Source: Parambassis ranga
Taxonomy: Eukaryota; Chordata; Actinopteri; Ambassidae
Assembly: GCF_900634625.1 (NCBI RefSeq)
Contig: NC_041037.1
Span: forward strand, 18,729,650-18,793,649
DNA length: 64,000 nucleotides
Direction of reading: 5' to 3'
The notes under the pieces are model-generated. The model was not told where the DNA came from, searched no databases, and saw nothing but the letters and a program-made list of their open reading frames with translations. A program made the position numbers and the translations under genes. How positions within the stretch are numbered: the stretch's first letter is position 1; each line of letters begins with the position of its first letter. Positions 37,357 to 46,126 of this stretch are shown here, one piece after another.

Positions 37357-37854
37357 TGTTGGGTTTTCCTAACGAGAGGACCCAGAAGCAGAACAGAGGC
37401 AGAGGGTTGCTTAAGTTCAGTTTAATGAGAAAAGAAATAACAAAAGGCGAATCCAAAAGGGATCAGTTCACAAAAGGCTATGCTGTTCAGCGTGGCTGGC
37501 TAGGAGCTGGCTGGAGGAGCAGTCAAACAGGTTGGTTTCCTGGCAAAGAGAAAGAGGGAAACAGTCACTGAAAAAGGCTGAGAATGCTCAGATCCACGAT
37601 GAGGAGAATTAGTTCTCAGGAAAAGCTGTAACTGACAAGTTACCAACTACGTAGACAATCCAGCGTCGAAGCAGAGAAGAGCTCCGGTATAAGTAGAGAG
37701 CAGAGATGAAACGAGGTGCAGGTGTGCCAACCTCCAGCCAGCAGGTAACCACGCCCAGCACTTCTGAGGAGAGACATGCCTCCAAGAGGAGGGAGAAAAA
37801 CAGAAGTCAGCACAATCATGACAACAAATAAGGCCCAATCCCCATATCATAACA
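37357..37854 (-). repeat. 3' LTR of sushi-type element
   Basis: 498 bp; on the plus strand it begins TGTTGGGTTTTCC and ends CATATCATAACA. It differs from the other LTR at two positions only: an A versus G near 37493 and an A versus G near 37638. On the minus strand an ATTAAA polyadenylation-type signal lies at 37421-37426. Confidence 0.95.
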
Positions 37855-38577
37855 GTACCCCCCCCCCTTAACGAACGCCTCCTGGCAAGCTCTAGCGGTG
37901 CGCCAGACTCCTCGAGTATGGGCGTACTCCACCCACGCTAACTGAGAGCTCCAGGAAGCCGGATTGCGGGCAGTGACGCAGCGCAGGGCTGTCTCCAGGC
38001 TCTGATTGGCCCGCTCCGTCTGGCCATTAGACTGGGGGTGGTAACCAGAGGAGAGGCTGGGGGTAGCGCCAATCTGTCTGCAGAAGGCTGTCCATACCTG
38101 GGAGGCAAATTGAGGACCCCGGTCTGAAACAATGTCCACAGGCAACCCATGAAGGTTGAAAACGTGTTGAGTGAGCAGGTTGACAGTCTCCAGGGCCGAA
38201 GGGAGCTTAGGAAGGGGAATAAAATGGACACACTTAGAGAAACGATCCACAACAGTTAATATAGTGGTGTTACCGTCAGAAGGGGGCAATCCAGTGACGA
38301 AATCCAAGGCTATGTGAGACCAGGGGCGGCGAGGTATGGACAGGGGATGGAGAAGACCAGAAGGTGCATGATGGGAAGGTTTGCTGCGGGCACAGACAGA
38401 GCAGGCATTAATAAACTCACGGATCTCTTGGGACATCTTCGGCCACCAGAAGCGTTGCTGGATGAAGTGGAGGGTCCGGCGAACTCCAGGATGACAGCTT
38501 AATTTAGAGGAGTGTCCCCACAGAAGCACTTGGGAACGCAGGTGGTTGGGGACGAAGAGCCCAGGCCCTCGTCATTA
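37816..38577 (-). pseudogene. integrase, truncated at both ends (sushi-type)
   Basis: The open frame is readable from the deletion junction near 38577 down to 37816. Integrase inserts the cDNA copy into host DNA. Near the start the zinc-binding HHCC region is present (GHSSKLSCH, then CSVC). The catalytic core has D (LDFVTGLP), D (VSDRGPQF) and E (NGQTERAN) with 35 residues between the last two (DD35E), so the catalytic triad is complete. After LAWVEYAH (about 37918) the frame is joined to unrelated sequence running into the polypurine tract. The C-terminal DNA-binding region and any chromodomain, which guides target choice in this clade, are lost. Without its N-terminal polyprotein context it is not expected to be expressed correctly. 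Confidence 0.88.
37855..37872 (-). other. polypurine tract
   Basis: Directly inside the 3' LTR the minus strand reads a guanine run of about ten followed by TAC, preceded by TTAA. This is the position and composition of the polypurine tract that primes plus-strand DNA synthesis in LTR elements. Confidence 0.75.
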
Positions 38578-38589
38578 ACGAGGGCCTGG
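38561..38589. repeat. 12-bp inverted repeat at deletion junction
   Basis: CCAGGCCCTCGT, spacer CATTA, ACGAGGGCCTGG: a perfect 12-bp hairpin with a 5-base loop. It sits exactly where reverse transcriptase sequence passes into pre-integrase sequence. Confidence 0.8.
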
Positions 38590-39640
38590 AAAACAGCAGG
38601 GGCATTAGTCAATCCAAATGGCATGACGAGATATTCAAAATGTCCTAGAGGAGTGTTGAATGCTGTCTTCCATTCGTCTCCCTCCTTAATGGGAACCAGG
38701 TGGTAGACTGACCTGAGGTCGAGTTTGCTAAAGATGTAGCATCATGGAATGGCTCAAAGGAGGGATCTATGAGGGGAAGAGGATATTTATTCTTCACAGT
38801 GATATTGTTCAACTCACGATAATCGATGCAGGGTCGGAGGGATCCATCCTTCTTTCCCACGAAGAAGAAGCCAGCACCGACAGGGGAGGAGGAAGGTCGG
38901 ATGAGGCCTGCATCCAAGGATTCCGTGATGTACCTCTCCATGGAGTCTCTCTCTGGCCTAGAGAGTTTATAGAGCTTGCTAGAGGGTAGGGTGGCTCCAG
39001 GTAGAAGGTCGATCGGGCAATCATAGGGTCGATGAGGGGGGAGCGAGGTAGCCTTAGCCTTACAGAACACTGGGGCGAGGTCGTGGTATTCAGGGGGCAC
39101 CGAGGATAGGTCAGGCGGTTCAGAGACAGCAGGGGGAGGAGAATGAGCGGGAGGGCTTGCAGCTTGGAGACAGTTAGCCAGACAGAAGGGGCTCCAGTTT
39201 AGAATAGTACGGCTGAGCCAATCAATATGAGGGTTGTGAGTGACTAACCAGGGAAGGCCCAGAACTATAGGAAAAGCAGGAGAGCTAATAACGAGGAAGG
39301 AGAGCGTCTCACGGTGATTACCCGACAGTAGTAGAGTAACAGGGGAGGTACGGTGGGTAACTGAGGCTAGCAACCTGCCATCTAAGGCATTAACTACCTT
39401 AGGGGAGACTAGAGGTTTAGTAGGTAGATTGGCTTGGAGGGCAAAAGCTGAGTCTATAAAGTTGTCATCGGAACCAGAATCTACAAAAGCTGAAAGAGAC
39501 AGAGTTACATGGGGGAGGATTAAGGAACCAGCTAGCATAAACTGAGTGAGGGAGGTTGGAGAAGGGGAATGGAAAGGTGTATAGCTCACCAGGACTCCCT
39601 CGTCTACTGGTGAGCCGGCACTTTTGGGCAGGAAGGCAGG
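38578..39640 (-). pseudogene. protease and partial reverse transcriptase (pol 5' part), broken
   Basis: The pol frame lies in -1 relative to gag and overlaps its end. The aspartic protease active site DSG is seen in FVDSGSDDNF (about residue 37 counting from the codon at 39589). Reverse transcriptase begins near PYDCPIDLLPGA and includes the fingers segment with KKDGSLRPCIDYRELN. At about 38735 a one-base loss shifts the frame; the following ~150 bases still read as palm sequence in the neighbouring frame and then stop at the deletion junction. The catalytic YxDD-type box, thumb, connection and RNase H are absent. Protease would process Gag-Pol and reverse transcriptase would make cDNA; this copy can supply neither enzyme complete. 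Confidence 0.88.
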
Positions 39641-40602
39641 AGATGACCAGGCTCACCACAATAAAGGCAGAGGTTCTCCTGTCTCCTCCTGAGCCGCTCA
39701 CCAGGGGACAATTTGGATCTGCCTAACTGCATAGGCTCCTCTGGAGGAGGGGAGGAAACAGTAGGTGGTGGGAGAGCAGGTAAAGAAGACACGGAGGAGG
39801 CAGGAAGCCTGGGGTTAGGAGGAGAAGCTACCCTAGGAAGGGCGAAGCCCTTCTCTCTCTGTCTCTCCTTCAGCCTAGCATCTATCTTAATAGCCAGAGA
39901 AATAAGAGAATCTAAGGGGCCAGGGTCTTCCCTGAGGGAGAGTTCGTCTTTAATTTTATCAGATAGACCCTTGTAAAATATTCCCTTAAGAGCCAATTCA
40001 TCCCACCCAGACTCAACAGCTAGGACGCGAAAATCTACAGAGTAGGCCGCAACTGAACGTGAACCCTGACGGAGATCGAGCAGGCGTATAACTGCCTCTT
40101 GGCCCTGCAAAGGGTGGTCAAAAATCTTACGCATCTCTGCCAGGAAAGAGGGGTAAGAGCGAAGGACAGGTGAATCACTCTGCCAGAGGGCAGTAGCCCA
40201 TTGACTAGCCTTGCCCCGCAGTAAATTAACCATATAGGCCACCTTAGCCTCATCTGAAACATAGGAAGATGGTCGCTGACTAAAAACCATAGAGCACTGA
40301 AATAGGAATTGGTTACAGGACCCTACATCACCAGCATAAGGCTCAGGGGGAGGAACAGATGGCTCACGTGTAGTAGGTAAGGCAGGCTCAGCAACCGAAG
40401 GAGGGTTAGCAGGTGGTGTTTGCTCCTCACGGTCTCTCACGCGTCCTGAAAGCAGGTTTAGCTGGGTTAGCATGGAACTCACGCTGGCTGACAGGCTGCG
40501 GAGGTTGTCCGAGACGTCCTGAATTTGGGCCTCATGTCTTCTTAACACGGCTTCCTGAGCGCTGAGAGCTTGAGCGAATGACTCCGAGTCTGCTGGGTCC
40601 AT
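39604..40602 (-). CDS. gag: Gag-like capsid/nucleocapsid protein of sushi-type element
   Basis: An intact 332-residue frame from ATG 40602, only 16 bases inside the 5' LTR. The N-terminal part (about 5-60) is a glutamine/alanine/leucine-rich helical, probably coiled-coil, segment; a proline-rich linker follows at about 65-95. The central part (about 95-230, with YVSDEAKVAYMVNLL and GKASQWATALW) is the retrotransposon gag capsid-type domain. A basic region leads to one CCHC zinc knuckle, C312-x2-C-x4-H-x4-C325 (CLYCGEPGHLLPSC), which binds RNA. Gag assembles the particle in which reverse transcription occurs. Domesticated relatives of this family include mammalian PEG10 and RTL genes. The stop follows five codons after a slippery heptamer. 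This is the only complete open frame in the element. Confidence 0.9.
   Translation of the reverse strand: MDPADSESFAQALSAQEAVLRRHEAQIQDVSDNLRSLSASVSSMLTQLNLLSGRVRDREEQTPPANPPSVAEPALPTTREPSVPPPEPYAGDVGSCNQFLFQCSMVFSQRPSSYVSDEAKVAYMVNLLRGKASQWATALWQSDSPVLRSYPSFLAEMRKIFDHPLQGQEAVIRLLDLRQGSRSVAAYSVDFRVLAVESGWDELALKGIFYKGLSDKIKDELSLREDPGPLDSLISLAIKIDARLKERQREKGFALPRVASPPNPRLPASSVSSLPALPPPTVSSPPPEEPMQLGRSKLSPGERLRRRQENLCLYCGEPGHLLPSCPKVPAHQ
39622..39628 (-). promoter_or_regulatory. candidate -1 ribosomal frameshift heptamer
   Basis: The minus strand reads CCCAAAA, parsed in the gag frame as C CCA AAA, which fits the X-XXY-YYZ slippery pattern. Slipping back one base enters exactly the frame that contains the protease and reverse transcriptase. 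The gag stop lies at 39604-39606. Known for sushi/PEG10 relatives: pol is made by -1 frameshifting. A downstream pseudoknot was not assessed. Confidence 0.65.
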
Positions 40603-40606
40603 GCTG

Positions 40607-40616
40607 GCTGGATTGT
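40607..40616 (-). other. primer-binding position, self-priming type
   Basis: Just inside the 5' LTR the minus strand reads ACAATCCAGC. Its exact complement GCTGGATTGT lies in the LTR at 40917-40926 (minus strand), about 27 bases downstream of a TATA word at 40950-40953, so close to the predicted RNA 5' end. No match to the usual TGG-starting tRNA 3'-end primer site was recognised here. Tf1/sushi elements are known to prime from the folded 5' end of their own RNA. Confidence 0.65.
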
Positions 40617-40618
40617 TC

Positions 40619-41116
40619 TGTTGGGTTTTCCTAACGAGAGGACCCAGAAGCAGAACAGAGGCAGAGGGTTGCTTAAGTTCAGTTTAATGAGAAAAGAAAT
40701 AACAAAAGGCGAATCCAAAAGGGATCAGTTCACAAAAGGCTATGCTGTTCGGCGTGGCTGGCTAGGAGCTGGCTGGAGGAGCAGTCAAACAGGTTGGTTT
40801 CCTGGCAAAGAGAAAGAGGGAAACAGTCACTGAAAAAGGCTGAGAATGCTCAGATCCACGATGAGGAGAATTAGTTCTCAGGAAAAGCTGTAACTGACGA
40901 GTTACCAACTACGTAGACAATCCAGCGTCGAAGCAGAGAAGAGCTCCGGTATAAGTAGAGAGCAGAGATGAAACGAGGTGCAGGTGTGCCAACCTCCAGC
41001 CAGCAGGTAACCACGCCCAGCACTTCTGAGGAGAGACATGCCTCCAAGAGGAGGGAGAAAAACAGAAGTCAGCACAATCATGACAACAAATAAGGCCCAA
41101 TCCCCATATCATAACA
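40619..41116 (-). repeat. 5' LTR of sushi-type element
   Basis: 498 bp, 496 identical to 37357-37854. It has TG...CA ends. On the minus strand it holds the probable promoter (TATA at 40950-40953 in CTTATACC) and the predicted RNA start near 40926. An ATTAAA signal lies at 40683-40688. Confidence 0.95.
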
Positions 41117-41121
41117 AAGAG
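41117..41121 (+). repeat. target-site duplication of LTR element (right)
   Basis: AAGAG, the exact partner of 37352-37356. Confidence 0.9.
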
Positions 41122-42254
41122 TGTCTTACTGATAACTGTGTGTGAGAGAGATGAATCAGGGTTATAACAATTATCAATTATCAAGAAGGCACATTGCTTA
41201 ATCACCAGGTTAGAGAAACAGAATATTTTACTTTATTAGTATATGGACCCCCTGATAAAGCCTTGCCCACCCTAATATAACTCATTCCTACTATGACTAA
41301 AAATGACACATAACTGAACAAGTGATTGGCGGTTGTGGTTTCACAGTGCAACCTTCTATGACTGTTACTCAGCTCCTCACATGCACCCCCTCTTTGTCCA
41401 TATTTTGGAGTTTTGTAACGCTGTCAATGTGCGATAGTTGGAGGGACCTGGAACCTCAAAACACCTCTTCAGAAAACAACATAAAACCAAAGCTTCATTG
41501 ATAGATTTAACTGTCAATGGTCAATCTCCATAGACCTTTATGTTAAAATGTCCAACTGTTTGGGGGATGAGTTTATATAAACAGTAACTCACTCGTTTTA
41601 CTTTCATTTTTCTATAACTAGGTGACACACAGGTGCTGATGCTAATTGCTAGCAGGGGGAGCACTGTTTTACTCCTCACCTTTTTCTTTTTCTTTAGAAA
41701 AATTAAACTTACTATTGTCACAGTCTACACAATCATGATGATTGATTATATAACAATGGTTCTTTTCGTATTTCAGCAGCTGATAACAACAGCATTTAGT
41801 TCCCCCTCCTTTCAGTTTATACAGTCCGATCCTGTCGCTGATCATTTTGGCACAGTGTGTCAGCTGTCAATCAATCCGCCAGTCTGACTGGTTACAAATA
41901 ATATATATTACATCCATATAAAAGGAAAGCCTCAAAATCATTCTTTCTAGTGTGCACCAACAGGTCAACCTCTCTGATATCTTTGCTTCCTATTGTCAAC
42001 CATCATCAGGCACCCACACGGTCTGCTAGTTAATGTTAGCAATGTGTTAGCTAAGACACTTGCACTACAACCCAAGCTGCACAAAGACACAGCAGCTTAA
42101 AGCTGATGTTCAGTTATCTGACACAACAGTGACAGAAAGCCAGCTGAGCATGTAGAGTGTCAGGATCACACACTTCCAGTCTGCTGCTGATCCCTCATGT
42201 CTTACTCCCTTTTATCCCCCCTTCAAAAACTCTGGTCCACAAATTTAGTTCTAG
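41122..42254. other. non-coding DNA
   Basis: No gene. The stretch about 41340-41560 (CACCCCCTCTTTGTCCATAT, then TTTTGGAGTTTTG) has wording in common with 61030-61200 (CCCCTTTTTGTCTGTATTTG, then GGGTTTTGG), which suggests two old copies of an unnamed dispersed repeat. Confidence 0.4.
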
Positions 42255-42262
42255 GTTCTTCA

Positions 42263-43434
42263 TAGGGGTGGGCGATACTAAAGATTTCAGTATCGATCCG
42301 ATACCAAGTAAATACAGGGCCAGTATCGCCGATACCAATACCGATACCGATACTTTTACTTTGAAATTTCATGATCAGTAATTTTTTTTGCCTTCTTTTT
42401 TGCCTTTAAATAGATTATCGTAATTAGCAGAATAATAATACACAAGAAACATTTGTTAAGTAAATCAAGCTGCAAACAAAAGTGCAGAACTGTATAAGTT
42501 TGAAATTTTAACTTCACACTCATGTCAGCAATGCTCCTTGTGACAGCCATGGCTCTTTGTGAATCATGTAGGTGAAACAGCATGACTAAGATACTTTTAT
42601 AAAAGTTTAACACCTATCTGCATGTAGCCTAAATATGAAGAATAAAGATCCTTCAACAGTTATCACCAAAGCATAATTATATTAATCATACTGAAATACA
42701 TGCCATTATATAACCTTATATAATTACATCATTAGATATATTTTGGAATTTGAGAAAAACGATTTATTTCAGCTGGTGATATGATGACTGTTCAGTCATT
42801 CTGCTAAAATTGCATGTCTTATTACTGCACTCAGAAAGACAATATTAATTCATGCTGCAGATTACTCAATCTAAACTTTCACTTTTTTAAATCATCTACC
42901 TGGATATTTATGAGTGTTTTGCAGTAAAGCCTTTGTCAGTGACCTCTGTCTCTGGTTCATGTTTGGGGATCTGCCTCTTCCTCCTCCCTCTGTTTACTCT
43001 GCAGCTCGAGGTCTTTGGGCTCTGCTGCTTAATGTTAGTGTAAAATAGTTGTGTTTCCACAGTGGCAGGTCGCTTTCCTGCACACCTCACAAGTAGCAGT
43101 TTCTTCTTCTCGTCTGTCGCTGTGAAATAACTCCAAACAGCGCTCCTCTTCCTCTCTGCCATCTCCATGATGCTAGCTGTACTTTACAGCCAATCAGGAG
43201 CTCCGTCTGCTCCGGCAGAGTGGAGAAGGAGGGGGAGGGGCGGGGGTGCCTGCGCACTGAGCAGAGTGAGAGAGCAGCGCTGTTTGCACCGCGAGTAAAT
43301 ACGAGTAAAGTTGCTGAAGGTATTAAGCGAAACTTCCACAGAAACATCGATCTCAGCACGCTAGGATCGAGTAATTACTGATCCTAACTTTGGTATCGAT
43401 ACTATCGATATTTAGATCGATTCGCCCACCCCTA
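42263..43434 (-). mobile_element. hAT-type non-autonomous element, copy A (1172 bp)
   Basis: The ends TAGGGGTGGGCGATAC and TCGCCCACCCCTA form inverted termini. An exact 8-bp duplication GTTCTTCA flanks it at 42255-42262 and 43435-43442, which defines hAT-type insertion. Subterminal sequence is rich in ATCGATA and GGTATCGG words. The element matches 44112-45278 along its whole length in the opposite orientation. Only an 86-residue N-terminal transposase remnant is encoded, on the minus strand. Confidence 0.9.
42908..43168 (-). pseudogene. BED-finger transposase N-terminal remnant (copy A)
   Basis: The frame from 43168 begins MEMAERKRSAVWSYFTATDE, the aromatic start of a BED zinc finger (VWSYF). 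The zinc-binding cysteines are not in this frame: an adjacent frame carries TATCEVCRK, so a frameshift lies just after the lysine run. No RNase-H-like catalytic region follows. The same shift is present in copy B, so it predates the spread of this family. A short 86-residue product is possible but would lack a working finger. Confidence 0.7.
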
Positions 43435-43545
43435 GTTCTTCATCTTGTTTGTAGTTCATAGGTCAAATCACAGATGAATTAATTTCTTTAGATCATAGTG
43501 GGTAAAAGCAGTTCTGATCTAAAAGATTTTTTTTTATTTTAGATA

Positions 43546-43740
43546 CTTTAGTAATCCCAGAGGGGAATTGTTTAAGGCTGCTGCCAGTGTCATACAATGA
43601 CTATCAAAGCAGGCCACACAGGCACAGGTGAAGTGTCTTGCCCAAGGACACACAACAATGACTTAGGGAGGAGTTGGGATTGAACCACCAACCTTCCAGT
43701 TATTAGACAACCCTGCTATACCACTGAGCCAGTGCTGCCC
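43546..43740 (-). repeat. tRNA-derived SINE, second copy
   Basis: The reverse complement of the family at 32270-32478. On the plus strand it begins with the tail (CTTTAGTAATCCCAGAGGGG), passes through AAGTGTCTTGCCCAAGGACA and GGGATTGAACCACC (B-box complement) and ends CACTGAGCCAGTGCTGCCC (head complement). It lies between the two inverted hAT copies. Confidence 0.8.
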
Positions 43741-44103
43741 AAGAATCATAGTTTGTGTAAAATCATTAAATAAATAAGACGGTGGAGACACCTCACATGA
43801 GGCTCTTTCACATTATCCTTTACTTATTTTAATATGAAGAGGCATAAACAGGATTGAATAAAGGATGGTTTTTATTTCGGCATGTTCAAGGAAAGGAAAT
43901 GTGCTTTGTCTCTGCAGCAATTCTTCTCTAAAAATATTGCATCATATGCCTTCAGGTGTAAATAGAGATGATGCCTATCTTCTGGCAGTGAGTAAACAGG
44001 GTGTTACAAAATTTTTAAAAAATGGCTCAAGAAAACATTGTACTGCTAGTCACTATATAACTATTGTTCAGTTTCTTTTTAAGTAAACATCATGAAAATA
44101 TTG
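43741..44103. other. spacer inside hAT pair
   Basis: Non-coding. The 73-residue frame at 43865-44086 has no recognised family. Confidence 0.5.
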
Positions 44104-44111
44104 CACCAGAC

Positions 44112-45278
44112 TAGGGGTGGGCGAATCGATCTAAATATCGATAGTATCGATACCAAAGTTAGGATCAGTAATTACTCGATACTAGCGTGATGAGATCGAT
44201 ATTTCTGTGGAAGTTTCTCTTCTATACCTTCAGCAACTTTACTCGTATTTACTCGCGGTGCAGCGCTCCTCTCTCACTCTGCTCAGTGCGCAGGCACACC
44301 CCGCCCCTCCCCCTCCTTCTCCACTCTGCTGGAGCAGACGGAGCTCCTGATTGGCTGTAAAGTACAGCTAGCATCATGGAGACAGCAGAGAGGAAGAGGA
44401 GCGCTGTTTGGAGTTATTTCACAGCGACAGACGAGAAGAAGAAACTGCTACTTGTGAGGTGTGCAGGAAAGCGACCTGCCACTGTGGAAACACAACTCAT
44501 TTACACAAACATAAAGCAGCAGAGCCCAAAGCGGAGCTGCAGAGTAAACAGAGGGAGGAGGAAGAGGCAGATCCCCAAACATGAACCAGAGACAGTGGTC
44601 ACTGACAAAGGCTTTACTGCAAAACACTCATAAATATCCAGGTAGATGATTTAAAGAAGTGAAGGGTTAGATTGAGTAATCTGCAGCATGACTTAAAGGT
44701 GTCGTTCTGAGTGCTGTGATAAGACATGTAATTTTAGCAGAATGACTGAACAGTCATCATATCACCAGCTGAAATAAATCTTGTTTTTCTCAAATTCCAA
44801 AATACATCTAATAATGTAATTATATAAGTTTATATAATGATATTTATTTCAGTATGATTAATATAATTATGCTTTGGTGATAACTGTTGAAGGATCTTTA
44901 TTCTTCATATTTAGGCTCCATGCAGATAGGTGTTAAACTTTTATAAAAGTATCTTAGTCATACTGTTTCACCTACATGATTCACAAAGAGCCATGGCTGT
45001 CACAAGGAGCATCGCTGACATGATTGTGAAGTTAAAATTTCAAACTTATACAGTTCTGCACTTTTGTTTGCAGCTTGATTTACTTAACAAATGTTTCTTG
45101 TGTATTATTATTCTGCTAATCACGATAATCTATTTAAAGGCAAAAAAGAAGGCAAAAGATAATTATTTATGATCATGAAATTTCAAAGTAAAAGTATCGG
45201 TATTGGTATCGGCGATACTGGCCCTAGATTTACTTGGTATCGGATCGATACTGAAATCTTCAGTATCGCCCACCCCTA
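44112..45278 (+). mobile_element. hAT-type non-autonomous element, copy B (1167 bp)
   Basis: The ends TAGGGGTGGGCGAATC and GTATCGCCCACCCCTA are flanked by an exact 8-bp duplication CACCAGAC at 44104-44111 and 45279-45286. This differs from the duplication of copy A, so the two copies inserted independently. It is the inverted counterpart of copy A with scattered substitutions and small indels. Confidence 0.9.
44376..44633 (+). pseudogene. BED-finger transposase N-terminal remnant (copy B)
   Basis: The frame begins METAERKRSAVWSYFTATDE and continues 85 residues with a basic tail (NRGRRKRQIPK). It is nearly identical to the copy A remnant, shares its frameshift before the zinc-binding cysteines, and lacks a catalytic region. 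Confidence 0.7.
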
Positions 45279-45286
45279 CACCAGAC

Positions 45287-45554
45287 TCTGTATCCAAGGT
45301 GTCTAATTATTACTAGATAAAACAACAACAACAAAAAGCATGCAAAAATGCACACAAGGACCAAAGGCACTGCAAAGATGGTGATTGCGGACACCTCCAT
45401 ACTGACCTTAAAAACCATCTTTAGAAACAACACAAACCCACATTGGGTTGATAATACATCCATCAGATACGACATGGTTACATTGCTAACGCTAATGCAA
45501 AAGATCACTTTGCCATGTCATCTATACCTACATGGGGGGTACAGACTATTACAT
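45287..45554. other. non-coding DNA
   Basis: No recognisable feature; overlapping short frames on both strands only. Confidence 0.4.
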
Positions 45555-46126
45555 GTGAGGGGAAGTAGTGTTGTCTTGTGTGGTTTCTGTCTATTTCTTT
45601 TTTGTCCCCCCTCCCCCTCTCTTGCTCGCTCCAGGTGCTGACGTCCTGTTTTCCACCTGATCACCTGGTTGTGTAGCTCATTGGCCTGTGGGGCCTGTGG
45701 GCTTTGTAGTCTAGTGTTTTTAGAAAACTAAGATGTGGCAAGGGAGGAGATGGACTAGGTAAGTTGGGGTTCCCTATACACTTTGCTCTTGCGTAGTTTC
45801 TTGTTCTCTAAAAACACCAGACAACAAACAGCAAAACAACAAATAAAAGACCCCTGTGTTTTATTTGGTTGAAGTATCTTTTTAGTCAAGATAGCCAGGC
45901 CTTTAGTTTGTTCTTTTTGTTGTAGAAAGGGTTAGATAAGGCTGGTTTTGTTGCATCCTTTTCATTCTTTTGGCACTTCCACACCGGTCCCCTCCTCCTC
46001 CACATCCAAGCACTGTTTTGTGTTATTAATTAAAACCTTTTTGCTCCAACACAGACTCCTGACTACTTTTGGCTGACATGCTACGACCCCTGGTCACACC
46101 CTAGACACCCCCACAGGGGACGTAAC
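45555..46126 (+). repeat. probable solo LTR (Gypsy-like)
   Basis: The right end reads CCCCCACAGGGGACGTAACA, a TG...CA-type LTR terminus common among fish Gypsy elements. Upstream lie ATTAATTAAAACC (a polyadenylation-type word) followed by CAACACAGACTCCTGACTAC, and a pyrimidine-rich leader (TTTGTCCCCCCTCCCCCTCT). The left boundary is uncertain and no clear target duplication was found. No internal coding region is attached, so it would be a solo LTR left by recombination. Confidence 0.4.

Larger units (their letters stand above)
37357..41116 (-). mobile_element. Tf1/sushi-type Ty3-Gypsy LTR retrotransposon, internally deleted
   Basis: A 3760-bp element on the minus strand, bounded by two 498-bp LTRs and a 5-bp duplication. 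In element order: 5' LTR (40619-41116), primer-binding position, gag (39604-40602), protease and partial reverse transcriptase (from about 39.6 to 38.58 kb), partial integrase (to about 37.92 kb), a polypurine tract and the 3' LTR (37357-37854). The Tf1/sushi (chromovirus) assignment rests on the self-priming arrangement, the gag/protease motif style and the integrase sequence. The distal palm of reverse transcriptase, RNase H, and the C-terminal integrase with any chromodomain are missing through two deletions, so the copy is non-autonomous. Confidence 0.92.

Noticed and set aside
38314..40000. Plus-strand frames across the LTR element (for example 38744-38989 and 39713-39976)
   Set aside because: They are shadows of the minus-strand gag and pol frames.
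42263..45278. One large inverted duplication instead of two insertions
   Set aside because: Each copy has its own distinct perfect 8-bp target duplication, so they inserted separately.
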